A DNA stretch of 64,000 nt, from the NCBI GenBank assembly GCA_020137815.1, contig CM035355.1:4015520-4079519 (forward strand), written 5' to 3'. Source of the stretch: Hormiphora californensis. Lineage: Eukaryota; Ctenophora; Tentaculata; Cydippida; Pleurobrachiidae. Under the pieces are notes generated by a model. That model was not told where the DNA came from. It ran no database searches and was given only the letters and a program-made list of their open reading frames with translations. Of the stretch, positions 12,301 through 22,600 are shown piece after piece (the stretch's first letter is position 1; each line of letters begins with the position of its first letter). The position numbers were made by a program, and so were the translations under genes.

Positions 12301-14072
12301 GATTTGGGCATGTTCTTCACTTTTGCGACCTTACCTATGAACGGGATCGTGTTCAGCGGGTCAAAATAGGTGGGTTACAACCGGAATTTGCTTTCCACCA
12401 AATAGTGAGTCAAAAAATTAAGATTCGTCCCTACTAGTAAGGTAATTCTTATCTACATGCAGAGTTGTCTCTTCGAAAACAACACACTCACATTTCATTG
12501 AGTGCAGTACTGGTAATGTTGACACTGTGTCCTGATCTGATATTCATCTTTGATTCTGGGACAACCTTCTTGATGGAATTCAAATCACGGGCAATTTCCT
12601 GGAAAGGAGCATTTCTCAACTCAAAACATTATTTATTTCTATTCCTTGAAGTGGTGACTGGGAACATCTAGCTTATAATAACACAAACCACATGCTGGGT
12701 TAGTGTGTTGGGTGTGACTAAATTACATCGGTATGCCGGCGATTGGTCTTCTCTGCTGTATTTTGGGTCTCCTTGTTGCACCCGTCGTTCTGTTCATGGA
12801 TTTGGTTACACTTGTCCATTTCATTACTCATCCCCGATTCACAGCGCTTTCTGGGACCGTCTAAAAAATCGCGGGTTTCATCATCTTTTTGAAATAAACT
12901 CGAGGTCTCATATTATATCAGAAGACCAAAAGACTTTAGTAGAGACAGATTTCCAAGAAAGAACTATCACCGCTATTACCCGTATTTCGGTGACACTTAT
13001 TGGCTCCCTGGTTATACATTTCGGTGGGTGACAGGTGCCCTTTGGCTCCATCCTCTGACCGGAGGATCTGCACCATTTCCTGGTCAGCGAACTTGCTCAT
13101 CTTCTCACTTTCGTCGTTTATACTTCTACTAGTATTCCGTACTGACTCCTAAAGGTAAGACAATAGATGGTAGAAATGTGCATTGCATTGTGCAGGTAGC
13201 AGTTCAATATCAACTGCACACTGGAATTAATACATCTGACCAAATTTCTCGATAATCCTGTTCCTTACCATTTGTTGTTTCATAATCTGCACGGTAGCAT
13301 GAGCGGTTGAGTTTGCTTGCTCCACCGTCAGTTGTGCAGAGCACTCAATAGACTTGGCCAGCCGGAGACTATTGTCCGTGATGTTGGTTAGGGGTCCTGC
13401 TACTAGTAGACTGATTATCACTGCCCTTATCAATGACCTGGAATATCCTCATGATTAGGAACATCATCGCTATTTTTATTCGTTTTATTGAATATTTATC
13501 ACCCATGTCAATGATCAATTGTCATGATGACTTATGATCCAAGTAATTGCCATTTTTGGCCATGATATGATTGTTGGTTTACCTGCCAACTCCAGAAAAG
13601 AGGACAGGTAAGAGGAGAGAGACTGTACAGCGGGCATGGTGAAATGCTATTGCTGAGATGGCCAACATTACCGCTATACCTGCTGACACCAGTGTTTCTG
13701 CTAACCTGAAGTGCAGTTTTAGTATCATTCTCTCTAAATTTGCCTTGTTTGACCCTCCCTGAACAAAACAACTCTAAATATTGTCCAGATGAAGTTTAAC
13801 GTATCTACGAGGGTGATTTTCTGGTGGTTCTAAGGCTTAAATGAAGTATGGATTATTGTTCTAGAAGATTGTTTACTAACATACCATCCTCCAGGTAATA
13901 TCTCACTACTGGACACTGTGTACCAGACTGTGATTCCACAAAACGAGCTGGCCACGGACAGAAACAACAACTGCCGCGAGGTGAGGGAGGTGGATGAGGG
14001 TGTTGTGAAGTGGGCATCGAGCTCTGAGAGGGCTTCATAGAGTGGTTCATCTGAGGTTAATCCTTCCATCAT
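9381..14072 (-). CDS. DCST1/DCST2: DC-STAMP domain protein (DCST1/DCST2 family), about 13 exons
   Basis: Multi-exon minus-strand gene. Exons I can place: 14072-13885 (start MMEGLTSDEP), 13705-13583, 13437-13269, 13148 to about 13035, one near 12890-12730, 12598-12492, 11216-11102, 10968-10852, 10702-10543, a short one near 10480, 10329-10239, 10154-10031, 9907-9769 and 9649-9381 (stop). The N-terminal exons encode several membrane helices. The middle encodes an extracellular region with spaced cysteines. Later exons encode more helices (SLISQWLSVLLLGVVVI, IFSMVFLVIMFLDT). The C-terminus has a C4C4 RING-like finger split over the last two exons: CTIC..CERC, then CIDC..CILC. DCST1/DCST2, fly Sneaky and worm SPE-42/49 act in sperm membranes at fertilisation; DCST1 is also reported as an E3 ligase. 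Which of the two this is cannot be told here. A 1.2-kb intron (11217 to about 12491) is filled by two palindromic elements. Confidence 0.85.
11323..11561. mobile_element. Small foldback MITE in DCST intron
   Basis: Ends read CCTTACTCTCGTT on the left and AACGAGAGTAGG on the right, and the arms (runs of AAGAAAC/GTTTCTT) are imperfect inverted repeats about 100 bp long. It abuts the larger palindrome that follows. Confidence 0.6.
11556..12436. mobile_element. Large foldback element in DCST intron
   Basis: The left arm (about 11556-11935) and the right arm (about 12000-12436) are near-perfect reverse complements around a ~65-bp centre. They begin AGTAGGGACGAATCT and end AGATTCGTCCCTACT. The right arm carries about 50 extra bases (around 12298-12358) that the left arm lacks. 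A piece of the same arm (AAAGCAAATTCCGGTTGTAA) recurs at about 44022, so the family is dispersed. Confidence 0.85.
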
Positions 14073-14208
14073 ATAACATGTCCTAACTAGTGTGGGTGGG
14101 TGATATTTATGTTGCTGTTGAAACCGAATAACCAATTATATTTAAAAGTGTTGATTAAAATCTAAAGTTATAAAAATAATCGAAGATCAATCTTTGAGCA
14201 CTTCTTCT

Positions 14209-15514
14209 TCAAAACTGTCTCGCCCGAGTTTTAAAAACCCTGACAAGGGTGATAACATTGTCTTGGACACATTTAGTCACATAATCATTCGCTGTTCCTT
14301 CATCAATTTTCTGTTGGCCCATGGCACAGCTAAGTCCAAAACGGGAGACAACCAAGTCGTAAACTATTGATCGTTCTGCTTCACAAAGCTTGATGTGTTC
14401 TTCGTATCCCTTCATGATGTCCCGTCCTACCTAAAAAACAGGACAAGTGAACAGTAAGTTGACCCGATCTTGTAAGTTGCATCGTAGATCATGGTAATCA
14501 AGGCGGAGGTCAGATGAAAAAAATGAACATCGATTCGAGGAAAAATTCGTTATTTTAAAGAAACTTTATATATCTACCTCTGTATTCAACTGTTGCGAGT
14601 GGATCATGTAGGCCAGACAGTGAGCAATTTCCACAACCCTAGGTGCCAGAATCATGTCATTAAAATCGATCAGGCCCATCCCATTATCATCATCGACTAA
14701 CAGATTATACTCGTTAATATCTCCATGAGACAACTGTACTGGTAACTCCTTTAGACCCTTCTCCATTCTTCTAACACACTCCATCACTTTCTCTCTGTCC
14801 ACTCCCTCAGGAAGTTTCCGAGATGATAGATTCTGGGAGGTGAACCTTGGATCCCAGTCGAGCTCCCGATGAAAATCGGAGGAATCAACACCAGCCATCC
14901 TTGAGAGATATCTGGGCGACAGTACGACCCAGGGAGAGCCAGAACGATGGGGGTTGGGGCGTGGACCCTAGAATGTCACCCGGTATACGTTGGAAAAGGA
15001 CTAAAAGTCCTTCAGAGACCTGACAAAATAACATCATCACATCATGGTATTACGGTTAAAATGCGGATTATATAATGCATAACTTGTGTCTGTAGAATTC
15101 TATAATTTGGTGCGAACACCGGACGAATGGAAGCTTGCATTTTTCCTAAACATACCTCGACAATGGAAGTCTTTCCACTTGCAAGACGAACTTTCGGAGT
15201 GTTAAACCCGTCCAAAGCATCAAGAACTCGAGCTAGAACAGTCAGCTGCTCTTTGTTGATTAGAGTCGTATTGTAGTATTTTGCTATCAACTTTTCTCCA
15301 TATCCTTCTGGAATTGAAATTGGCGGGTAAAAATATAAGGAGAGAAAGACGAAAGTTGAAAACAAGCTGTACTAATCTACTGACCGGTAGAAAAAGAAAA
15401 CATGCGATCATCATACGATTCGAGTTCTCGAACACTATCCAGGTCAGGCCGGATTGAGTAATGTTTCTCCAAATCATTAGATAATTCCTTCAATGTCACA
15501 TTTGGTCGGGACAT
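14209..15514 (-). CDS. HYKK: Hydroxylysine kinase-like (AGPHD1/HYKK), with a candidate frameshift
   Basis: Minus-strand exons: 15514-15385 (start MSRPNVTLKELSND, then LESYDDRMFSF), about 15306-15171 (N-lobe, ending TSIVE before GTATGT), about 15020-14575 and 14430-14209 (stop). The third exon holds the phosphotransferase core: SHGDINEYNLLV (Brenner His-Gly-Asp and Asn) and LIDFNDM (metal-binding Asp). The last exon has CEAERSIVYDLVVSRF, matching the HYKK C-terminal helices. Homologues phosphorylate 5-hydroxy-L-lysine with GTP in lysine/collagen breakdown. Within exon 3 the similarity switches frame near 14897: SLGRTVAQISLK is in one frame, and MAGVDSSDFHRELDW onward in the next. That means a one-base indel, an unrecognised splice event or a sequencing error; the first ATG-led frame covers only the second half. 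Confidence 0.8.
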
Positions 15515-15776
15515 TTAGTGATCTGGTCAACTGAGGGATTCAACGTGAAACAGTGGCCGAAATGGAGTCAAAATGGTTCAAGAAGTGATGGAGGTGAGAT
15601 TACAATTTCAGAACCAACTGCGATAACAATCTACTTGAGTTTCAAAACCTTGAAAAAATAACACATAGAATGCTCGGAAAGGAAGGCAGAAGGAAGTAAA
15701 GGAACCATGTGTGCAAAGAGGGGTGAACAACAATTCAAGGAACAAGAACAAAGTACATGAGCACTTGACGTAGAAA

Positions 15777-15905
15777 AAAACCGCGATCATCATAAGTCGA
15801 GTTCGAACACTATCGGGTCAGGTACTGGATGGAGTATTTCTCCAGATATGAGACACTCCTTCATGTCACATTAGGTTGACATCTAGTGATCTGTACTGGC
15901 TTCAA
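15777..15905 (-). pseudogene. Degenerate tandem copy of HYKK exon 1
   Basis: This stretch resembles 15385-15520 with several deletions: GCGATCATCATA, TCGAACACTATC, TCCTTCATGTCACATT and TAGTGATCTG are shared in the same order. The flank also repeats: the GTGATGGAGGTGAG and CAAACCTTGAAAAAA blocks occur near 15585-15660 and again near 15935-16005. A ~375-bp unit containing the first coding exon was therefore duplicated and one copy decayed. Confidence 0.65.
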
Positions 15906-16302
15906 ACGTTAAACATTGTCCCGAATGTCCAAAGTGATGGAGGTGAGTACAACTTACGGAACACACGCATAAGCAATACTTGGTTTCAAACCTTGAAAAA
16001 AAACATATGAACGCTCGGAAAGAAGCAGAATGATAAGGACACTTTAGTAGGTGTACGTAGAAGAGGTGACAAAACACCATACAAGTTCCACAGAAGACAC
16101 TCACTTATAAAGGTCCTGCAGCTGTGGTACAAATAAAATATACCCGGCCCCTCAAGGGTAATACATGACAATTAATAGTGTACTACTGTCTACTATTGCA
16201 TCGATTAGCCCTTGTTAATTCGTTGACTCCCTTGCTCCCTTCTAGCGAGAAGTTTGAAATATTTTTTCCAGCCTAAGAAATATCCTAGCCAATATATATA
16301 TT

Positions 16303-19300
16303 CTATAGCACATTCTGAACAAGTGGCACAGTTTCATTTTCTTCTCCTTCGGGGTAAACAATATCAAGGGTCTCAGAGAAATGGTCAGGTAGTCGTCGTC
16401 CCTTCGTCTCAGGCAGCCACCAGGACGCAATAGCCGGACCGAGCTAACAGGAGAGGAGAATGTTATTGAGAGTTCAGTAAAGAGCAATTGTACAATAATT
16501 AGCAACGAAATTATTCTTTCCCAGGTCCACTCGACAAGTGTAACAGACTACAGAAGGATATGTTTCAATATTTAATGTACCGCGATTGAAGAAGAGATAA
16601 GGAAGGGAAGGATATCCCATACTTCCACAGTCAATATTAGCGGGTTAGCTACCATACCACCAATCTGAATTGAATTCGGATTTAAAATACGCATGTGTTA
16701 TTTCCTTTATACCTAATGTAGGGCAATGATGATTTCTCAAAATGGGAAGCATTCGTTTATCAAAACTATGGATACGGGGAAGTGACGAAAAAAGAATTCG
16801 TTTAGTTTACCTCCCCTACAGCGATACACCCAGCAGTAACACGACTTCTCATTGTGGTAGGATACACCTCCGCAAGATACAGGTAAACGTAGTTGAAACT
16901 GATCGCTGCGAACGCCTAAAGTGCGTTGGACAAAATCAGTTTGGGGACGAGAAAATCGAGTGATAACTGCAATAAGATTTTAGGGCTAATTTTATTTTTG
17001 AATCGGGACTTACCATGCAAAATACAGCGCTCGTAAGACGTATCTCTTCAACACAACACAGATAGCAAAACAATATGGCGGTCAGTTGAGTAAAGAAATT
17101 AACTGTCCTCCTGCTGTACCTGATGTATCAAAATATGTTGGTTCTAAATGATGCTGCTCTTTTCTAGAAAGCGTATACAGTCGGACCCCGATTTAGTTTG
17201 GTAACGAAGTTACCCCTCCCTTGCCGGCGCGCGAAGCGCGCCAAACGAAGGCCGCGAAGAGTGTGAGGTGTCTTGGATACCAACGATTTAGTGGCCCCCG
17301 ATTTAGTGGCCCCCGATTTAGTGGCAGGATTTTTCCCCCGATATAGGAAATTAACATTATTTGACCCCGCTTTAGTGGCACCCCCGATTTCGGATTTAGT
17401 GGCAGGATCCCCCCCCCCCCCCCCCCCCCCCGAGGATGCCACTAAATCGGGGTTCTAGAAAGCGTATACTAACGATCATATCAAACTAAATGTATTTGAA
17501 AAGTGCTTCAATTACAGTGTGATTACTAACCCTGAGCAGAAATGAATCAGGAAAGCAGAGGGAAGGTCGGAGGCGGCGAGGAGCCAACAACTCAGGTAGG
17601 GCGAAGAAGAGATGTTTTCAGCAGAGAACTTGAGCATGTAGTAGAGGAGAACGTTTGCCATAGTTGTCAGGTAGAATGTTACCGTAACGAAAACTACTCT
17701 CGGGTGACGTAACATCTGCCACAGACTTTCACGGCCTAAATGAAGAGATGGAGTGACACTGGGGTTTTCTCGTAAACTCTCAACGTTAATCGTGGGAATA
17801 AAGGCTACCTTTACTACTACTTTGGGGCCGTTAGTACGAAACTCCCAATGGGTATTGGGTACAACAAAGAAAAGTGGGAGAGTGGTATACCGTCTTGAGT
17901 TTTTACCGGCAGGTAAATATCATCCTCCACATTGGATATCTTGTGAATAGGGAGGCCGTTCATCTTACTAGCAAACTGAACATTCCGTACAGCACTTTCC
18001 TTCTTGGAGTGACAGAACAACCACCTAGAATTACGGGGTAAACCATTAAATTTACCAAGTCACACCGTGATGATGATAATACAAATTATAGAATTTCCCA
18101 CCTTGGACTCTCCCGTAAAGCAGGAAGCATTAGAACGAATATCACTGCTCCGACAATCGAGAGAACGAAAACTAGATCTCGCCAGGGTCGGATGAAATAT
18201 GCTGCGAGAGAGAGAAGAAGAATCAATTATCTGTCTTCAATAATCTTTGTTCATAATTTCAAAGAAAAGTAATTTTAGGTAAAGCAATTTGGGGAGCAAT
18301 TTTGTTGATTACCGATTGTGCCAAAGAGCGCAAAAGCGATGCTTCCGTATACGATATGTACAACCAAAGTGAGAGATCTGTTCCTAGATCCACCCCACTC
18401 CGCTGCGTAGACACAGGCTGTATTCCAGTGGCAAGCTGTAAACCCTAAAATCATCATCAGCGATTAGCAAGAGCTGAGAAAATCATTCCTTGTTCACTTC
18501 TAACAGTATATAGCAATGCCACAGCCCCATATAAGTCACCGTGTTTTCTTGAATAGTATAATATGAGAGTAGTAATTGACGTGTCTCCAATTAGTACCTG
18601 CGGCTGTCCTAGCAAGAGCGTAACATAGGAAGTTGGGGGACCGGGAGGTGGCAAACAGGATTAGTGTGTTGATCCCTTGGCAAATGTGTAGACAGGGCAG
18701 CCGTCCTATTTTATCACCCAACCAACCCCAGAACACGCACCCAAATATGTAGCCGAGGAAGGCATAGGATGAAACTAAAACAGAGTTATATAAAGGGTGG
18801 GTTGGAGGAACTCATCCTAAAACGGAGTTGAAATGTCAAGACAATATAGGACATACCCACTGTGTTTACTCCTGACATCAAATAAAAGTTGCAGTTGAAT
18901 TACCTATTTTAGATTTGTATGCTTCTGGACCGATAAGGTTGAATTCAGAGACAATGGATAGCTCAGGTTGATCGTATTCGAAGGAGCATCGTCCCCGGCC
19001 TGCTCTTAGAACATTACAAGGACCCCTGCACAGGTTTGTGGTTCCATTTGAGTCAGTGAAGTAACAGGTCGGGGTGAGGCCAGTGAAAACCTGGAAAGAG
19101 ATCCATGATGTTAAGGCCAGAGGGGGGGTCGAATTTTCACTTTTGGTCCGGCTCGACCAGATGGAAAAGTTGGAACCCCAAAATTCGACTTTACATCAGT
19201 GTTGTTGAAGATGTTCAGTGGTTAGCCTATAAATAGGATAAACTATTAAATGTACCTCTAAAGTCAGTGCAAAGGTGTGCATGAAAATGGTAAGGGATGA

Positions 19301-19375
19301 TACGAGGACAATGAAAATTTGGTATCTCCCCACATCTCCTCCCGATAAAACGAAATCTTCCAAAGTTACTCGCAT
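16303..19375 (-). CDS. SLC22-type organic ion transporter (MFS), multi-exon
   Basis: Minus-strand exons include 19375-19256 (MRVTLEDFVLSGG, then first membrane helix), 19090-18904 (large extracellular loop with four cysteines, ending SIVSEFNLIG), 18774-18598 (GWLGDKIGRL, the MFS A-motif), and ones near 18455-18290, 18180-18110, 18020-17890, 17720-17530, 17120-17010 and 16920-16810. The last is 16443-16303, with LPETKGRRLPDHFSET before the stop. Other family signatures are LRESPRW and LAEVYPTTMRSR. These are characteristic of SLC22 organic cation/anion/carnitine transporters of the plasma membrane; the substrate cannot be predicted. An upstream in-frame ATG at 19423 is possible, but the 19375 start fits family length better. 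A TIR-bearing repeat (17171-17460) sits in one intron. The promoter region is shared with DOCK. Confidence 0.88.
17171..17460. mobile_element. pogo-like repeat fragment with poly(C) tract
   Basis: Starts with the TIR CAGTCGGACCCCGATTTA shared with elements at 39876, 48551 and 52211, and ends in an inverted piece of it (TAAATCGGGG). The interior has tandem CCCCGATTTAGTGGC units, a GC-rich hairpin (GCGCGCGAAGCGCGC) and 23 consecutive Cs (17409-17431). It is flanked by a 17-bp direct repeat (TTCTAGAAAGCGTATAC at about 17162 and 17454), longer than the TA duplication expected for this family. Confidence 0.65.
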
Positions 19376-19647
19376 ATTAAAAAGATCACGAAGGAGAAAT
19401 GATGGTCTCGAGCAGTGTGCCACTCCCTTGGATTGAGTACACAGAGCTATAATGCCCCTGATAATGGCGGCTCTCTCTCTATCTCTCTTACTCTATCTCC
19501 CCCTCTCTCTCTCTCTCCCTCTCTCTCTTTCTCCCCTCTCTCTGATTCCCTCTCTTACAAGGGTGTGTGTGTGTGGTGTGGGTGACTAAAAGCAGTTGAG
19601 CTCAACAGTGGTATAACATTTCACTGATAAAGAACACTTTCCTTGTG
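19376..19647. promoter_or_regulatory. Divergent promoter between SLC22 and DOCK
   Basis: The minus-strand SLC22 start (19375) and the plus-strand DOCK start (19648) are head to head, about 270 bp apart. A strong CT-rich tract (19471-19556) and a short GT run lie between. The arrangement suggests a bidirectional promoter; no TATA box is evident. Confidence 0.5.
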
Positions 19648-22600
19648 ATGTGGTACCGTTTGCCTGTCGAGCGGCAGCTTGCTGTTGCAATCTACGATTT
19701 CAAGTAAGAGAATTCATTTTTCAACTTCTATTAAAAAGCTCATTAAAATTTATAGTTTTGACCCTTGTTTCTGTCCCACAGGGAGCAGTCGCCTTTGTAT
19801 GCTGATTTGCAGCGAGGCGATCTTGTTATTTGTACCCTAACCTATGGAGATCAGGTAACCGATACTACTCATTCAACCCAGTCTCAATTTTAGACAGGGA
19901 GAAATATAATAGTTGCAACATATAATTCTCTCGCTCTCTTATAAAATGTGTAACACACACCCCTAACCTACCTCTTTCAGTGGCTACGTGGATACACCAT
20001 ACAAAAGGGTCCCCAGAAAGCAGGAGTTTTTCCCGTCAACCGAGTAAGAGTCCTACAGCGTGAGGATGTTGAAGGAAGGGAGGAGACATTTTACTGGAAG
20101 ACATGGGCTAAACTCCTGTGGTATAAAATATTAGAGAACTATGAAACAGAAAACTTGAATCAGAGTTTGGATCTAATGAGGAAGTTAGATAGTGTCCTAT
20201 CTAGCAGGCACAACCAGATGCCCCGACTTCGCAAACTCGCCTCACTTCTCGGTATCGAGTTACCGGGAATTGGACTCATCCAAAACTCTGAGACAATACC
20301 ATTTTCGGAGTTGGCTAAAACGTGCCAAACGTCAAATGCAGTCAAACCCACTGCACGTTTCCTGGCTCTTGATCTAGGTGATATGAATTGTGCTTCCTTC
20401 CGGCCAAACTCCAAATCTTTCCTGTGTCTCTGTTTGGTGGATGAGAGCAGTAAAACGGAGCTCTCGGAGACTGTTCGACTCAGTTTCATGGGTGACATGC
20501 AAGGGCAGCTTCCCCGTCTGGGAAGAGTCGTGTTCCGAGATGTCAAGGACACCACCTCGATAAACAACATGACACTGCTAATTAGGTGTCTCTGCTTTGC
20601 CCCCATAGACGAGTCGGTGAAGGGAACTCCCAACGTCATCAAACAAGTTGCTTGGGGCTCATTCTCAGTTATTGAACTCCTCAAACCGACCACTGACAAT
20701 AATCTTAGTCTTGTATCGGGATCCCAAACGTCAGACTGGAGCTTGAAGAAGTATGCAAAATCTCAAGCATCTCTTGGAAAGGGAAGCCTCAGAGCTAAGT
20801 TATCCTGGGTAAGAGGTCCCTCTGGGGTGACTGCATACAACATCTGTGTGATGCGTCGGGAACCACCACTACCGTTTACTCGGGTTTATGTTACACTCAA
20901 TTCGGGGTGGTTTGAAAAGGGGAAGAAGAAGAGTGAGAAAAACGTTGAAATTTCGCTGTGCGTGGTGGACCAGACTGGAGAAGCTATCGGGAATTCCATC
21001 GTTGAGGGAGGAACCAAGACGGCCCACTTCCGATCTCAGGTCATTCGTCACTGTAACACCCCAGAGTGGCGCCAAACCATTGCAATTGAGCTAACAGATG
21101 ACAACATTAAGAGGGGAATACTGAAGATGACCTGTACCCATGTTTCAAGTTCGGAGATCAAGCAGAAATCAGCCCTTAGTTGGCTGACCTACGTTCCCCT
21201 AGTAACCGAGATGGGGACCGTCACTCCTGATGGACCTTACACGCTAAGATTGTTACCAAAAGGAGCCTACATTAGCAGGAGCTTGTGGAGAGAGGATGTC
21301 CAAATGATGGATCCAGTGGACAGGACGGTACAGAGGGTCAACATTTCATTGAAACTAGACTCTGTGACCATGACTGAGAGTTCTGCCGTGTTGAAGATTA
21401 AACAATGGAGGAGGTACAAGAAGGAGCTAACAACAGTTCTGAGTGAGCTGAAGGGGGTTGATTTCTCACGGTATGCCAACCATACCGATGAGATCTTTGC
21501 AGCTCTATTGGAGATAATCGACAGTTGTAACGGGGGTGAGACTCTTGCACTTGCTGTTGGCGCAGTCCTCTCCTTCAACAAGTTTTGGTCTACGAGCGAA
21601 GGACTGAAAGTTAAATTATTGACGATAATTGACAAAGTGTCCCTGGTATCAGGAATTCTGAAGATAGCAGCGTGTGTCCGGTGGGCGGCTCAACAGCAAA
21701 CCTCTGATCGGTTCAGATGCACTGCCCGAGGTCTGGGATTGCTGATGACGGTCATAAGTAGGAGCTATGTGAATTGTAAGCTGAAAGGTGCACTTGCAGA
21801 AGGAGAGTCACAGCGGTATAAGGTGGTTATTATCAATCTGTTGTCTCAGGTCTCTATAACCGACACAACCAACACTGACATGATTCTAGTCAGCCTGTTC
21901 ATCAAATCTTTCTTCGAGGCGCTAACAACTCTCTATTTGGATGACATTTTAACGGCTAACGAGCTTCTCTTCCACCTCATGGATACGCTCAAGAAACACC
22001 TCGCAATGATTGCTAACGTCCCATCAATGCAGGCAACGTATCTAGACATCCTGGCATTCCTAACAAAACCGGCACTGTGTTCCGACACCTCCATCCAGCA
22101 GCGATACTTCAAGGACTTTGTGCTGGTGCTGCAGCCTGTTGCTGGGTGTGAGCGGGAAATGGCAACGGTTGCCACGCAGCTGATTCTCCAGTGCAAGAAG
22201 ATGATTTTAGAGGATTCCCAGGCTTTTGAAGATTCCATTACACTGCTGATGAGTTATGTTGAAGTTTCAACAACTAAATCGAATGGTCTCCCAGCATTTC
22301 TACTAGATGGCCTTGCCCTACTTTTAGAACCTCCACCGGGAATGGAGGAAGTCTCAAAAACTAACATTGAAAACATCTTGCGAACCATTTTGGAAAACAT
22401 GCCGGCGACATCTCAAAAACCTGGTCAATTATCTTGGGATACTGCTAGGCTGATAGCGTATAGCAGGAAACTAAAACTTGCCATGAGGGTCCTTCAATTT
22501 GGCTTGGAGGGAGACTTCCACCAAATCATATACGATTCAGTTTCACTGGTTGGTAACATTCTCAAGTCCAACAACCTAAAACTGACAGCTGATTTGTTTC

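Noticed and set aside
20160-20699. 179-codon frame antisense to DOCK
   Set aside because: Shadow of the DOCK exon; no independent start context or homology.
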